Assembly (NCBI GenBank): GCA_903844895.1 | Contig: CAIMVM010000198.1 | Coordinates: 1-53,973, forward strand | Source: an uncultured Pseudomonadota bacterium | GTDB lineage: Bacteria; Bdellovibrionota_B; Oligoflexia; Oligoflexales; CAIMVM01 | Length of the DNA stretch: 53,973 bases | Reading direction: 5' to 3' | Shown: in pieces, positions 22,968 to 31,673 of the stretch | Position numbering within the stretch: the stretch's first letter is position 1 | Layout: every line of letters starts with the position of its first letter | Notes under the pieces: generated by a model | Seen by the model: the letters and a program-made list of their open reading frames with translations, nothing else | Database searches by the model: none | Told to the model about the DNA's origin: nothing | Made by a program: the position numbers and the translations under genes

Positions 22968-25541
22968 GTGACAACCAAAAAGACTCCGGCTCGATCTACT
23001 GTTCAAAAACTTCCCGCATATTTAAAGGCGGACCAGGTATTTTTACCTTGTCCGCCAAGTCTATTTAAGTTCAAGTCGACAAAGACCTTAAAGGCTACCC
23101 ATGACTTTATTGCACAAGAACGAGCTATAAAGGCCATAAATATGGGATTGGGCATTCGAAAGCCTGGCTATAATATTTACGTTGCAGGCATCCAGGGAAC
23201 TGGCAAAACAAGTGTTATTCGCACTTTTTTAGAAAAATGGTCTAAAGATACAGAAACCCCTCCAGATTGGATATACGTCTATAATTTTGTCCAATCCGAT
23301 CGACCAAAAGCCATTGAGATGGAAACTGGTACTGCCTGGAAGTTTTCTAAAACTATGGAAGCTGCTGTTAAAACATTAAAGCAAGAAGTGCCCAACGCAC
23401 TTCAAAGTGAAGACTATGAAAATGCAGTAAATTCAGCTGTGTCTAGAAGCAATGAAATTCAGGCGAAGATGTTTGCTGAACTCGAAAAAATGGCCAAAGA
23501 AAAAAACTTTCAAATTAAATCCACGCGCGTTGGCATTGAAACCATTCCAGTGATCGAAGGTCGTCCTTTGACGGAAAAAGAATACGCAAAGCTATCGTCT
23601 GAAGATCGGGAGCGCGTTGAGGCTACTCGATCCGCTTTAGAGCCCGAAGTGCTGGATTTTGCGAGAAAAGTCCGATCTATCGAGATTGAAACGAAACAAT
23701 ATATCGAAAATCTTCAAAAAGAAATTGGACGCCAAGTAATTGCAGCAATACTAGGGCCAGTAAGCGAAAGTTACAAAAAAAACAAAGAGATTGAAAAATA
23801 TTTGGATGAAATTGCCACCCATATTCTAGACAACTTGTCGGAATTTTTTGAGACGGATTCAGACTCTTCTGGTGGCAAATCAGACGAGCAAGAGCTGGTG
23901 GTTCTAGCCGGCGGTGAAAGAGATAAGTTTAGAAAATATAAAGTCAATGTCTTCGTAGACAACCGCGGGAATAAGGGTGCTCCTGTTGTCATAGAATCAA
24001 ATCCCACCTATTACAACTTGTTCGGTAAGATTGAGAAAAATGTTGAACATGGCATGTATCTCACCGACTACTCGATGGTTCATGCGGGCGCGCTTCATAA
24101 AGCAAATGGGGGTTATCTCGTTTTAAATGCCCAGGATATGTTTAAAACAGGAACAGTGTGGGACACTCTTAAACGTGTCCTTAAAAATCGCAAGGCTTAT
24201 ATTGAGGATCTAGGTGAGCAGTTTTCTTTACTTCCAACTTCTGGCCTCAGACCTGAACCAATACCGCTAGATTTAAAAGTGATCCTCATTGGTAATGATG
24301 AAATTTATCATGTGCTTTACGGGCTAGATGAAGACTTTCAAAAGATTTTTAAAATTAAAGCAGACTTCGAACATAAAATGGTCCGAGCTCCCAAGAATAT
24401 AAATGCATATGCTTCCTTTATTGCAACAAGAAGCAAAATAGAAAACCTATTGCCGTTTGATCCGACAGCAATCTCTTCTATCGTTGAGTATGGCGGGCGA
24501 TTGGTAGATTCCCAAAAACATCTCACGACCCAATATGGAAAACTAAAAGATCTTACTATTGAATCAGACTATGTGGCTCGCAGCTATAATGCGCGTGCGA
24601 TTCGAAAAGAGCATGTGGAAGAAGCCCTAGAATTGCAATGGAATCGCGTCAACATGGTTGAAGATCATATGCAGGAAATGATCGTTAATCGTGATATCAT
24701 GCTGAGCTTTGAAGGAAAAGTTATCGGTCAGGTAAACGGATTGGCTGTTTATGACCTAGGTGATTATTCCTTTGGAAAGCCTAGTAGAATAACTTGCAGT
24801 GTATCTATGACAGAGGGGGGAATCTTAAACATTGAGAGAGCATCAAAACTCTCAGGCAATATCCATGACAAGGGTATTTATATCTTGACTGGATTTCTCA
24901 ATTCCCTGCTTTCTAGAACAAAAATTTCAGGATTCACTGCGAGTGTCGCTTTTGAGCAGTCCTATGGAATGATTGATGGCGACAGCGCCACATGTGCCGA
25001 GTTGCTCGTTGTTATTAGTGCCCTCTCAGGTATTCCGATTTCCCAAGATTTTGCAGTAACCGGCTCCTTAAATCAATTTGGCGAAGTCCAGCCAGTTGGC
25101 GGCGTCAATGAAAAAATTGAAGGATTTCTGAAGGCTTCTGAGAGTGTCAAAACCAAAAAAGCCTGTCACATAATTATGCCCGTTCAAAATCAAAATCAGC
25201 TCATGCTCCACCCCCAGGCCAGAAAGGCTGTCGCAGAGGGGCGATTAAAGATTTATCCTTGTACTTACTTTTGGCAGGTTTTTGAATTAGCCACAGGCAA
25301 GCTATTTGGAGCTCATTCGGTATTAGATAAAACCTTTACCCCAGGATCTGCACTCGATATTATTGCAAAGAGACTTTCTGCAGCCGACAAGGAACGAGAT
25401 AAAGAGCAAGATAAAGCAAAGAAACCCAAAACAGAAACGATTCAAAGCACTTCAAAAAAGGTTCCGTCGAAGAATCCCGTTAAATTAAGCATGAAGCCAA
25501 GGGGCAAGCGCTCCCTAGCGAAGAAAAAAGCGTTCGTTTGA
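22968..25541 (+). CDS. ATP-dependent Lon-like (S16) protease
   Basis: 857-residue AAA+ serine protease of the Lon-related single-chain family that lacks the long N-terminal LAN domain of classical LonA. Walker A is GIQGTGKTS about 80 residues in; a long coiled-coil insertion (about residues 150-290) follows, then sensor and lid regions, and a C-terminal S16 domain with the nucleophile serine in GDSATCAELL and the lysine in VGGVNEKIEGF. The tail is Lys-rich. It should degrade selected cytoplasmic proteins. The GTG at 22968 is chosen because the longer TTG frame overlaps the upstream gene. Its TGA overlaps the epmA-like ATG (TGATG). Confidence 0.88.
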   Translation: MTTKKTPARSTVQKLPAYLKADQVFLPCPPSLFKFKSTKTLKATHDFIAQERAIKAINMGLGIRKPGYNIYVAGIQGTGKTSVIRTFLEKWSKDTETPPDWIYVYNFVQSDRPKAIEMETGTAWKFSKTMEAAVKTLKQEVPNALQSEDYENAVNSAVSRSNEIQAKMFAELEKMAKEKNFQIKSTRVGIETIPVIEGRPLTEKEYAKLSSEDRERVEATRSALEPEVLDFARKVRSIEIETKQYIENLQKEIGRQVIAAILGPVSESYKKNKEIEKYLDEIATHILDNLSEFFETDSDSSGGKSDEQELVVLAGGERDKFRKYKVNVFVDNRGNKGAPVVIESNPTYYNLFGKIEKNVEHGMYLTDYSMVHAGALHKANGGYLVLNAQDMFKTGTVWDTLKRVLKNRKAYIEDLGEQFSLLPTSGLRPEPIPLDLKVILIGNDEIYHVLYGLDEDFQKIFKIKADFEHKMVRAPKNINAYASFIATRSKIENLLPFDPTAISSIVEYGGRLVDSQKHLTTQYGKLKDLTIESDYVARSYNARAIRKEHVEEALELQWNRVNMVEDHMQEMIVNRDIMLSFEGKVIGQVNGLAVYDLGDYSFGKPSRITCSVSMTEGGILNIERASKLSGNIHDKGIYILTGFLNSLLSRTKISGFTASVAFEQSYGMIDGDSATCAELLVVISALSGIPISQDFAVTGSLNQFGEVQPVGGVNEKIEGFLKASESVKTKKACHIIMPVQNQNQLMLHPQARKAVAEGRLKIYPCTYFWQVFELATGKLFGAHSVLDKTFTPGSALDIIAKRLSAADKERDKEQDKAKKPKTETIQSTSKKVPSKNPVKLSMKPRGKRSLAKKKAFV

Positions 25542-26521
25542 TGCAAAATTTCCAAAGGCAGCGCCATTATTTGAAAACTTGTATTCGAGATTTCTTTAAT
25601 GAGCGCGGGTATTTGGAGGTTGAATCTCCTGTGGTTGTTATCACGCCCGGCTCCGAAGATCATTTACGGTATTTCGGTACGAAGTGGCTGGATTACCAAA
25701 ATGCCTCCCATGAGTTCTGGTTAAGATCAAGTCCTGAAATCCATATGAAGCAAATTTTAGCTCAAGGTGAAGACAGGATTTATCAAATAGCTCCCTGCTT
25801 TAGAAACCATGGTGAGCATTCCGATTGGCATCATCCAGAATTTTCTATGTTAGAGTGGTATGAAAAAAACCTAAGCTTTTCCAACTTCATCGAACAAATC
25901 GAGCTTTTTTTAAGATTTACAAATGAGCGATTTTCAAAGATGAATCACTCCCATCATCTAGCAATGCCTAAGGTGGTGCCGCGCCTCTCAGTCTATGAAG
26001 CATTTGCACATGTAGGCATCGAACTGGTAGATTTAGACCCAGAGTTGCCACAAAAGGCAAGACACGCTGACATACTTTCCGTAAATGAAAATGACGATTT
26101 TTTTTCGACATTTTTTAAAGTATTGCTTGAAAAAGTTGAGCCTTTGTTAGCTAAAGAAGACATAGCAGTTCTCTATGACTATCCACCTTCCCAGGCGGCG
26201 CTAGCAGAGGTTGACGATGGAGTTGCTAAAAGAGTTGAGTTCTATGTGCGGGGGATCGAGCTTTCAAACGGATTTAAAGAATGCCTTTCCCCTGAAGAGA
26301 ATGCCCGAAGATTTGCTAAAACAGACGAATATCGTCGGTTGCAGGGCTATGAGACTCCTCGCCAAGATCCTCAGTTTTTTGAGTGTTTGAGGCAAGGTAT
26401 AGGAAGTGCATGTGGCAATGCCTTAGGTCTTGATCGTTGGCTTGCACTTCTTTTAGGTCATAAATCGATTCATCAAGTCATCCCATTTAGAAATTCAGAC
26501 CTTTACCGTAACCATAAATAG
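25541..26521 (+). CDS. epmA: Elongation factor P lysine ligase-like protein (EpmA/PoxA/GenX)
   Basis: Class-II lysyl-tRNA-synthetase-like enzyme of 326 residues, the same size as EpmA (325), lacking the anticodon-binding domain. EpmA attaches beta-lysine to a lysine of elongation factor P. Motif 1 is around YLEVESPVVVITPGSE, motif 2 is FRNHGEHSDWHHPEFSMLEW, and motif 3 is GNALGLDRWLALLLG. The ATG overlaps the protease stop, showing translational coupling. EpmB (the lysine 2,3-aminomutase) and efp are not in this window, so whether the product is beta-lysine cannot be told. Confidence 0.9.
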   Translation: MQNFQRQRHYLKTCIRDFFNERGYLEVESPVVVITPGSEDHLRYFGTKWLDYQNASHEFWLRSSPEIHMKQILAQGEDRIYQIAPCFRNHGEHSDWHHPEFSMLEWYEKNLSFSNFIEQIELFLRFTNERFSKMNHSHHLAMPKVVPRLSVYEAFAHVGIELVDLDPELPQKARHADILSVNENDDFFSTFFKVLLEKVEPLLAKEDIAVLYDYPPSQAALAEVDDGVAKRVEFYVRGIELSNGFKECLSPEENARRFAKTDEYRRLQGYETPRQDPQFFECLRQGIGSACGNALGLDRWLALLLGHKSIHQVIPFRNSDLYRNHK

Positions 26522-26561
26522 AATATTTTTGTTGTGGCGCTTATCTCGATCCTCTTGTATT

Positions 26562-26583
26562 CCACTTTTTGAAAAATAAGTGG
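26562..26583 (+). terminator. Hairpin between epmA-like gene and next small ORF
   Basis: CCACTT (26562-26567) pairs perfectly with AAGTGG (26578-26583), and the arms are flanked by A/T-rich bases that can extend the stem. There is no clear T-run after it on the plus strand. It is either a weak terminator of the protease-epmA operon or a site before the gene at 26595. Confidence 0.35.
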
Positions 26584-26594
26584 TAGGTATAAGT

Positions 26595-26825
26595 ATGAAT
26601 TATGTGAGCGCTATTCTTAGCTTTACAGTCGCATGCGCCATCCACTCGGAAGTCAGAGAAATCAAAAAATTAGCGGACTGTTATACAGAACTTGAAATCC
26701 TGCATAAAGAGTTTTGTGCGAGTGATTCGTCTCAGATGTTTTCATGGGATAAGGCATGTCTTGGATGGTCCTTAGAGTCAAGACGCTTGCCGTCAGGGTG
26801 CTATTTCAGAATTAAAAAACCATAA
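26595..26825 (+). CDS. Small exported or membrane-anchored protein, possibly pseudopilin-like
   Basis: 76 residues. The N-terminus MNYVSAILSFTVACAIHSEV is a hydrophobic helix that could be a signal or a prepilin-like stalk; after it come charged helices with four cysteines (LADCYTEL, KEFCASD, KACLGW, SGCYF). No G/E+5 prepilin cleavage site is obvious, so the pseudopilin reading rests mainly on the secretin-like gene downstream. The ATG at 26595 is preferred to a GTG at 26580; ribosome site weak. An AGGAGGG signal just past its stop serves the next frame, so the genes probably form an operon. Confidence 0.5.
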   Translation: MNYVSAILSFTVACAIHSEVREIKKLADCYTELEILHKEFCASDSSQMFSWDKACLGWSLESRRLPSGCYFRIKKP

Positions 26826-26827
26826 AA

Positions 26828-26834
26828 AGGAGGG
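26828..26834 (+). promoter_or_regulatory. Strong Shine-Dalgarno that favours the 57-codon frame
   Basis: AGGAGGG lies 4 bases before the ATG at 26839 but 11 bases before the ATG at 26846. It therefore favours translation of the short frame 26839-27012 over the longer one that starts at 26846. Confidence 0.6.
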
Positions 26835-26838
26835 AAAA

Positions 26839-27012
26839 ATGAACTATGGAGAAGGAATCACCTGGATTATTGTTTTCAAATGCAGCATCCAAATGGTGGC
26901 AGCAGTGGGGCGAAAAATTGAGACACAAGATGCTCTCCAAGTTGAGTCATCCTATGATTCTTTTAGTGATGGTTCTACTTCTATGGAACTCTTTAAAGAA
27001 GAAAAACCCTGA
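26839..27012 (+). CDS. 57-residue protein in a frame overlapping the next ORF
   Basis: Starts MNYGEGITWIIVFKCSIQMV and continues AAVGRKIETQDALQ with an acidic C-terminal half ending in ELFKEEKP. It has the better ribosome site (AGGAGGG at 26828-26834). The N-terminal hydrophobic run and short length resemble a minor pilin or TadE-like N-terminus, but there is no clear family match. It is read in a different phase from the 154-residue frame at 26846. The two may be alternative reading frames of one locus, or a frameshifted single gene. Confidence 0.4.
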   Translation: MNYGEGITWIIVFKCSIQMVAAVGRKIETQDALQVESSYDSFSDGSTSMELFKEEKP

Positions 27013-27310
27013 CGTGCCCGCCGATAGTCCTCGCATTGAGATAGATACATCTCTAAAAGTGGATATTTCATGTGATGACAAAACAAAAGTTACTGGTGCT
27101 CTTCTAAGTGCTTCCGACATACTATGTGTACTATTGCCTAATGTTGAGTTTAATTGCAGAGAGAATTCTATAAAAATAAAGTCCTCACAAATGAGTCTGC
27201 TTCCACTCAATAAGTGGAATCTATTGAAAAATACCAGATTTGTCCAAAATATTCCATCTGGGGTTGGATCATGCAAGAATATAAAAAAAATATATTACGA
27301 ATCCTGGTAA
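26846..27310 (+). CDS. Single-TM protein, overlapping-frame candidate
   Basis: 154-residue frame. A hydrophobic segment PMILLVMVLLLWNSL (about residues 36-50) is followed by a cysteine-containing domain (DISCDDK, DILCVLLPNV, NCREN, GSCKN), consistent with a one-pass protein carrying an extracytoplasmic domain. The ATG at 26846 has a poor spacing to the Shine-Dalgarno; an internal ATG at 26930 would still include the membrane segment. Its 5' part overlaps the 57-codon frame at 26839, and its 3' end overlaps the secretin-like gene by 40 bases. Function unknown; context suggests a secretion or pilus accessory part. Confidence 0.45.
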   Translation: MEKESPGLLFSNAASKWWQQWGEKLRHKMLSKLSHPMILLVMVLLLWNSLKKKNPDVPADSPRIEIDTSLKVDISCDDKTKVTGALLSASDILCVLLPNVEFNCRENSIKIKSSQMSLLPLNKWNLLKNTRFVQNIPSGVGSCKNIKKIYYESW

Positions 27311-28389
27311 CAGCGACTTTGTACTCGAGCGCAAGCCTGAAAGCTGGCGAATTTTATGAAACTCTCTCACTCAACATTGGAGACGTAAAAGAGCTAACAA
27401 TAGATTCCCCAGAGGGAATTAAAGTGAAAGGAAGCTCAGTGCATTTGTTTCAAACCTCAATTTCGACTTACAAAGCGATTGCTTTGAAAGAAGGGCATTC
27501 TGTTATTGACCCAACACCTATATCAAGAACTCAGGATCCCATCTTAATACGTGTGGAAAACAATAGCAGAAAAGATTTCGAATGCCAGGAGATGCATTTT
27601 AGATGTAAAGGAAATGTAGTTTTAAACGAAGTGCGAACCATCGATCAAATTTACGCGCTAAATTCTTTTATCGACGAGAGATGGGTTGATCAGACCAAAG
27701 GTGAAATACATTTTGGTAGGAATCCTATAGAAATATTGGGGATTGAAGTGGAATCCGTAAGCAAGCTGCCTGGCCGAGTTCTCATCGTTAAAGGGAGCAT
27801 TCCTAAAGCCGAACAAGATTTGATTTCAAGGGCACTAAGCCGTTTGATCATCATATTTCCGCAGAGAAACGTGCCTTCAAAATTTATCAAGATTAATTTT
27901 GAATTCTCTTCTGACCGTGAGGATCACGCCAAGGACTTTGGAAGGCTAGCCGCGAAACAGTTAGATCTGCCTCCACATCTAGGAGAGGAGTCCAACCAAG
28001 GTCACGACTCGAGTTCGACAAAAATCATAAAAATTGAGCACGACAAAAAGTTTTCTTTTGCCGAGTCTTTTGTCCTCAATAACGGTGAGTTCTTGAGAGT
28101 AGAAGGCCACGGGAGCGTTCTTTGGGATTCTCACTTGGGATATGCGAACTTTCGCGTCAAGTTAAAATCGGATTCTGGGGAGAGTGAAGTAGATACTAAT
28201 TTTCAAACTAGATTCAACGATAGAAATATTATCGCGGATTCGATTTTGAATGGAAACAAACTCGCTGAAGCAAGGCTTGAGCCATGGGGTAGGATTCCTA
28301 TAATTAGCGTTCTTTTTAAAATCTTCTTTAAGAAGACTTTTGATACGAGGTCAATTGTAGCGGTTGAAATTATGGACAGTCACCAATGA
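27271..28389 (+). CDS. Divergent secretin/CpaC (RcpA)-like exported protein
   Basis: 372 residues. The N-terminus is a signal peptide (YKKNILRILVTATLYSSASL ending in KA). Residues of about 30-75 (ETLSLNIGDVKELTIDSP, GSSVHLF) follow the pattern of the pilus-assembly N-terminal domain of CpaC/RcpA secretins. A BON-like stretch (GRVLIVKGSIPKAEQDLI) follows, and the C-terminus (LEPWGRIPIISVLFKIFF, then IVAVEIM) resembles the secretin core end, where a proline-glycine turn precedes the last strands. The secretin core looks shorter than usual, so it may not form a full pore. The ATG at 27271 is chosen for the signal peptide; the longer GTG frame at 27214 would bury it. Confidence 0.45.
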   Translation: MQEYKKNILRILVTATLYSSASLKAGEFYETLSLNIGDVKELTIDSPEGIKVKGSSVHLFQTSISTYKAIALKEGHSVIDPTPISRTQDPILIRVENNSRKDFECQEMHFRCKGNVVLNEVRTIDQIYALNSFIDERWVDQTKGEIHFGRNPIEILGIEVESVSKLPGRVLIVKGSIPKAEQDLISRALSRLIIIFPQRNVPSKFIKINFEFSSDREDHAKDFGRLAAKQLDLPPHLGEESNQGHDSSSTKIIKIEHDKKFSFAESFVLNNGEFLRVEGHGSVLWDSHLGYANFRVKLKSDSGESEVDTNFQTRFNDRNIIADSILNGNKLAEARLEPWGRIPIISVLFKIFFKKTFDTRSIVAVEIMDSHQ

Positions 28390-28424
28390 ATAGAAGCGAA
28401 GCGTTATCAGGTAGATAGCAGCCC

Positions 28425-30572
28425 TTAGCGCAATTCCTTCGAGGCACCTAGGGAAATTTGCGTAGACGTCCAGGTGGCATTGAGCAGGTTAGCTTTGGAG
28501 ATAGTGTGATCTAACTTAAGAAATGATGAGTAATCAGGTGAAAAACTCCAAAGACTTTTCCCTGAAAGTGTAAGTAGAGATCCCGAGCGAGATTCAATGT
28601 AGTTTCTTTTTTCGTATTTAAAGCCGAAACTGATTTGGACAAGTTTCATCACTTCGAATTGGGAATCGCCCCCAACTGCAATTGCCCTAAAGCTTTGATT
28701 GTTTTCTACATGTTTTAAGTAACGTGATCGCAAATAATCCAAATAGATGAGGTTGCTTGTTTTAGAAGTAGCGAGCTCATAGGCAATCGAAGTCTTTCTC
28801 GTCATGTAGGGACGATCCGATTTTGCCGTAGACGCAAAGGTGATGGGGTTTCCTGAAATATAATCAATGATCTCAGATTGGTCATTGAAATCGTCAGTGT
28901 TTATCACATCGGTTTTAATACTAAAGAAGTCGACTTTTATTTTGGCATACATACCAGCGCCGATGGTTTCTAGAGGGAAGCCGTTTCCCGAAATTTTTAC
29001 TATTGGGGAAAGCTCAACTAAAGAATCTTTTGAAATATGAAATGTCACGGGTAGCGTGATATCTTCGAGATGCCTGGCGAAAGGAATTTGCTTTTCCACT
29101 AAATAGGCTTTGGCGTCAATAGATACTTGAAGCCTAAAGTCAATGGGATCTTCCTTAAAAAGCAGCCACTGGCGATTTAGAGTGCCGCCAAAAAATGGCA
29201 TAAATGTCGTATCGTAGGCGTTGAACGGGGAGTAAGTTGGTTGGGACTCTTTTAGAAATCCATTAGAATCTCGGCCGACAAATAGGCTTAGAGTTTCTTT
29301 TGGCAAGGGCTTGATCCAATCCGATTTTAGAAGTGTGTCTACAGATTGGCCTAAGCTTTCATCCGTAATTTTTGGCTTGACCCAAAGAAGGCTGTTCTTG
29401 GCGCCGCTGTGGTTGGATGCTCGTATTGAACAAATACTATTGTAATAGATCTTAAGTTGCTTTTCTTGGTCGTTTTCAGGTGAGGCCTTTTTGACGGCGG
29501 CACAGTCGTTTTTAGCTAGATAGGCACGCATTCTCACTTGAAATGGATCAGTCGCATGAACTGTATCCAGAGTTCCCAAAATAATTTTTTGCTCGGCGCC
29601 AATGCCTAGGTTCAAAAGAGAAGAGTGAGACCATGGCAGCTTCCACTCTTGGGAGATTTTGTTTGAAACTATGATAGTGTCTTTTGTTAGGATTTTAGAA
29701 CTTATACCTAAGCTATTGAGCCTCACTTCTTTGCATTCCGCTGTAAATGCAATCCCTGCCTTTATGAATTCCAAGGGATCGTCGCAAGAAAGACGAGATA
29801 TCAATTGAGTATTTTCGTCATCTAAGATCAGTCCGAAAGGTGCCGAGATTTTTAGGTTTGAGTTCTTCGACTTGATTTCGTATTCCCCTTCAAAGGGTAA
29901 AAGAGCTATTCCTTCTTGGCTTTCATAGATTAGGATTCGCCCGCCTTTTTTGCTTGATTGTATTTTTGAATTTCCAACCTGAAAAAAAGACTCTTTTGAC
30001 GAATTCAAAGTTCCTGTTCCACTGAGCCATACATGCGGATTAACAAAGGTATCAGGTCCGCCTATTTTGATGAGAGTATCCTGGCGAATCAGAGCGGATT
30101 CGGCCTTTGAAAGGTTGAGGTAGATTGTAGAGTCGCCGGCGCTTTTTACAGTATCATTAGGATTCAAAATTTCAGGATAGTTCTTTAAGATAATTTTTTT
30201 TTGGTCTCTTTGGATAAATCCAACCCCAGAGATTACGGAAGCAAATTTGTCCTCAGGGTTGATTTTTCTTTCAAGTGGCAACTTAAATTCCAATTTTTTT
30301 CGGACATTATCTGACGTCATTTCTAGAATTTCAGATCCAAAAAAAAGACTTTGATTTTCTTCTCGGAAGTAGAAGATAGGATAGTAGCCTTTAGAAAACT
30401 TGTTAGCATCAAATAGGCAGCTCGAGCTTTTATGACAAGCAAGATTAAATCCGTCTCCCTGCCAGTTGACGACTTGGTCTCCGGAAACTTTTAGTTCTAC
30501 CAGGTCGTTGGAGCCTATTTCTAGCGCAGCAGCAGACGTTGAAATCCATGCAAGGAAGATCAAGGATTTCAT
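28425..30572 (-). CDS. Exported outer-membrane-type protein, function unknown
   Basis: 715 residues with a signal peptide (MKSLIFLAWISTSAAA, cleavage near residue 16). The sequence is rich in alternating polar/hydrophobic beta strands throughout. The second half is a succession of aromatic-rich strands with short turns ending in TQISLGASKELR, as expected for an outer-membrane beta barrel, whereas the first half, with FYFREENQSLFFGSEIL near the N-terminus, may be a periplasmic beta domain. Three cysteines cluster in the middle. No family recognised. The ATG lies 3 bases past the coaD stop, so it is probably cotranscribed with rsmD and coaD, although no functional link to them is evident. It faces the secretin-like gene. 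Confidence 0.65.
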   Translation of the reverse strand: MKSLIFLAWISTSAAALEIGSNDLVELKVSGDQVVNWQGDGFNLACHKSSSCLFDANKFSKGYYPIFYFREENQSLFFGSEILEMTSDNVRKKLEFKLPLERKINPEDKFASVISGVGFIQRDQKKIILKNYPEILNPNDTVKSAGDSTIYLNLSKAESALIRQDTLIKIGGPDTFVNPHVWLSGTGTLNSSKESFFQVGNSKIQSSKKGGRILIYESQEGIALLPFEGEYEIKSKNSNLKISAPFGLILDDENTQLISRLSCDDPLEFIKAGIAFTAECKEVRLNSLGISSKILTKDTIIVSNKISQEWKLPWSHSSLLNLGIGAEQKIILGTLDTVHATDPFQVRMRAYLAKNDCAAVKKASPENDQEKQLKIYYNSICSIRASNHSGAKNSLLWVKPKITDESLGQSVDTLLKSDWIKPLPKETLSLFVGRDSNGFLKESQPTYSPFNAYDTTFMPFFGGTLNRQWLLFKEDPIDFRLQVSIDAKAYLVEKQIPFARHLEDITLPVTFHISKDSLVELSPIVKISGNGFPLETIGAGMYAKIKVDFFSIKTDVINTDDFNDQSEIIDYISGNPITFASTAKSDRPYMTRKTSIAYELATSKTSNLIYLDYLRSRYLKHVENNQSFRAIAVGGDSQFEVMKLVQISFGFKYEKRNYIESRSGSLLTLSGKSLWSFSPDYSSFLKLDHTISKANLLNATWTSTQISLGASKELR

Positions 30573-30575
30573 CGG

Positions 30576-31064
30576 TTACTTAAACTTATCACGGAGTGCA
30601 GAAGCAACATGAGGTGGGACTAAAGCGGAGACGTTTCCGCCGAGCCTTGCGATTTCTTTGACAAGTGTTGAGGATATATGTCCAAAGTCTTGTCTTGAGG
30701 GTATGAATATAGTTTGAAGTTCCGGCTTTAAAACTCGGTTCATTATAGCCATTTGCATTTCATACGTAAAATCTGCCTCAGTCCTTAGCCCCCGAATCAA
30801 AACACTCACTCCACGACTGCTAGCAAAATCAACAGCCAGACCGTTAAAGAGTTCGAAGGAGACATTGGGAAAGCGGACCTTAAGAAATTCTAAATGCTCT
30901 AATTTCTCAGGATTGGAAAACAGAGAATTTTTAGTAGAATGGGTGCCAATGGCTATGACGAGCTCGTCTAACAGTTTGCAGGCCCTCTCCACCACATCCA
31001 GATGACCGTAGGTAAAGGGGTCGAATGAGCCCGCATACATGCCAATAAGTGGTTTTCGACTCAA
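30576..31064 (-). CDS. coaD: Phosphopantetheine adenylyltransferase
   Basis: Fourth step of coenzyme A synthesis: 4'-phosphopantetheine plus ATP to dephospho-CoA. 162 residues, the family length. Motifs: AGSFDPFTYGHLDVVERA with the nucleotidyl-transferase TxGH, IRGLRTEADFTYEMQMAIMN and FGHISSTLVKEIARLGG. The start is TTG at 31064: GAGGGGG lies 4 bases upstream, and the first in-frame ATG (residue 9) would cut off the first strand of the Rossmann fold. It is 15 bases after rsmD, an often-seen neighbour pair. Confidence 0.97.
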   Translation of the reverse strand: MSRKPLIGMYAGSFDPFTYGHLDVVERACKLLDELVIAIGTHSTKNSLFSNPEKLEHLEFLKVRFPNVSFELFNGLAVDFASSRGVSVLIRGLRTEADFTYEMQMAIMNRVLKPELQTIFIPSRQDFGHISSTLVKEIARLGGNVSALVPPHVASALRDKFK

Positions 31065-31079
31065 ACTGCCCCCTCGGAC

Positions 31080-31673
31080 TCAATGGACTCTTTCCATAAA
31101 TATTATAGAGGTTTCGCCATACTTCTTGAAATTCTTTAACTTAAAGGCCTGGCATTTTTGAAATAGCTCTTGAATCTGGCTTGTGTCAGCGGTTCTATGC
31201 TCTACTATAGCGATACCCCCAAGCTTTGGGTAGAGGTCCGGGCGGGCTAAAAACTGAGATAGCCAGGTGGGAGCCAGCTCATAGGGCGGGTCTACCCAGA
31301 GGATGTCGGGGTTCTGGTAGCCCTCGGGCCAGACCCATGCGGCAGTCATTAGGTCGCGGTCAAAGGAGGCGATGTCCAGTTTCCCTATGCCAGCTCCTAG
31401 CGCTCGCCCCCTCAGAGACTTGATGTTTTTGGAAAGGACGCCCCGCGCCTCAGAGTTGTTTTCCGCAAAGAGGCAGCTTTTGGCCCCCCTGCTCAGCATT
31501 TCCAAGCCCATAGCTCCAGAGCCAGCAAAGGCATCTATAGCGATTTTGTCCTTGAGTTCAAACTGGAGGATAGATAGGACTGCCTCCCTGACCCGGGTCC
31601 GTGTAGGCCTTGTTTTAACGCCAGAGGGAGCCAATAAAGGAAGATTTTTTGCCCATCCAGATGTAATTTTCAT
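31080..31673 (-). CDS. rsmD: 16S rRNA (guanine966-N2)-methyltransferase RsmD
   Basis: 197 residues from the ATG at 31673. Motifs: TRPTRTRVREAVLSIL, the SAM-binding DAFAGSGAMGLEMLSRGA, the catalytic DPPY in ILWVDPPYELAP and the C-terminal KKYGETSI. The ATG at 31694 would add seven residues and also has a good ribosome site (AGGAG); I prefer 31673 because family members begin directly at the M-[RK]-I-x-x-G strand and AAGGA precedes it. First gene of the rsmD-coaD-OMP run on the minus strand. Confidence 0.94.
   Translation of the reverse strand: MKITSGWAKNLPLLAPSGVKTRPTRTRVREAVLSILQFELKDKIAIDAFAGSGAMGLEMLSRGAKSCLFAENNSEARGVLSKNIKSLRGRALGAGIGKLDIASFDRDLMTAAWVWPEGYQNPDILWVDPPYELAPTWLSQFLARPDLYPKLGGIAIVEHRTADTSQIQELFQKCQAFKLKNFKKYGETSIIFMERVH

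Noticed and set aside
31226-31423. GC-rich plus-strand frame inside rsmD
   Set aside because: Shadow of rsmD with low-complexity Arg/Gly/Pro composition.
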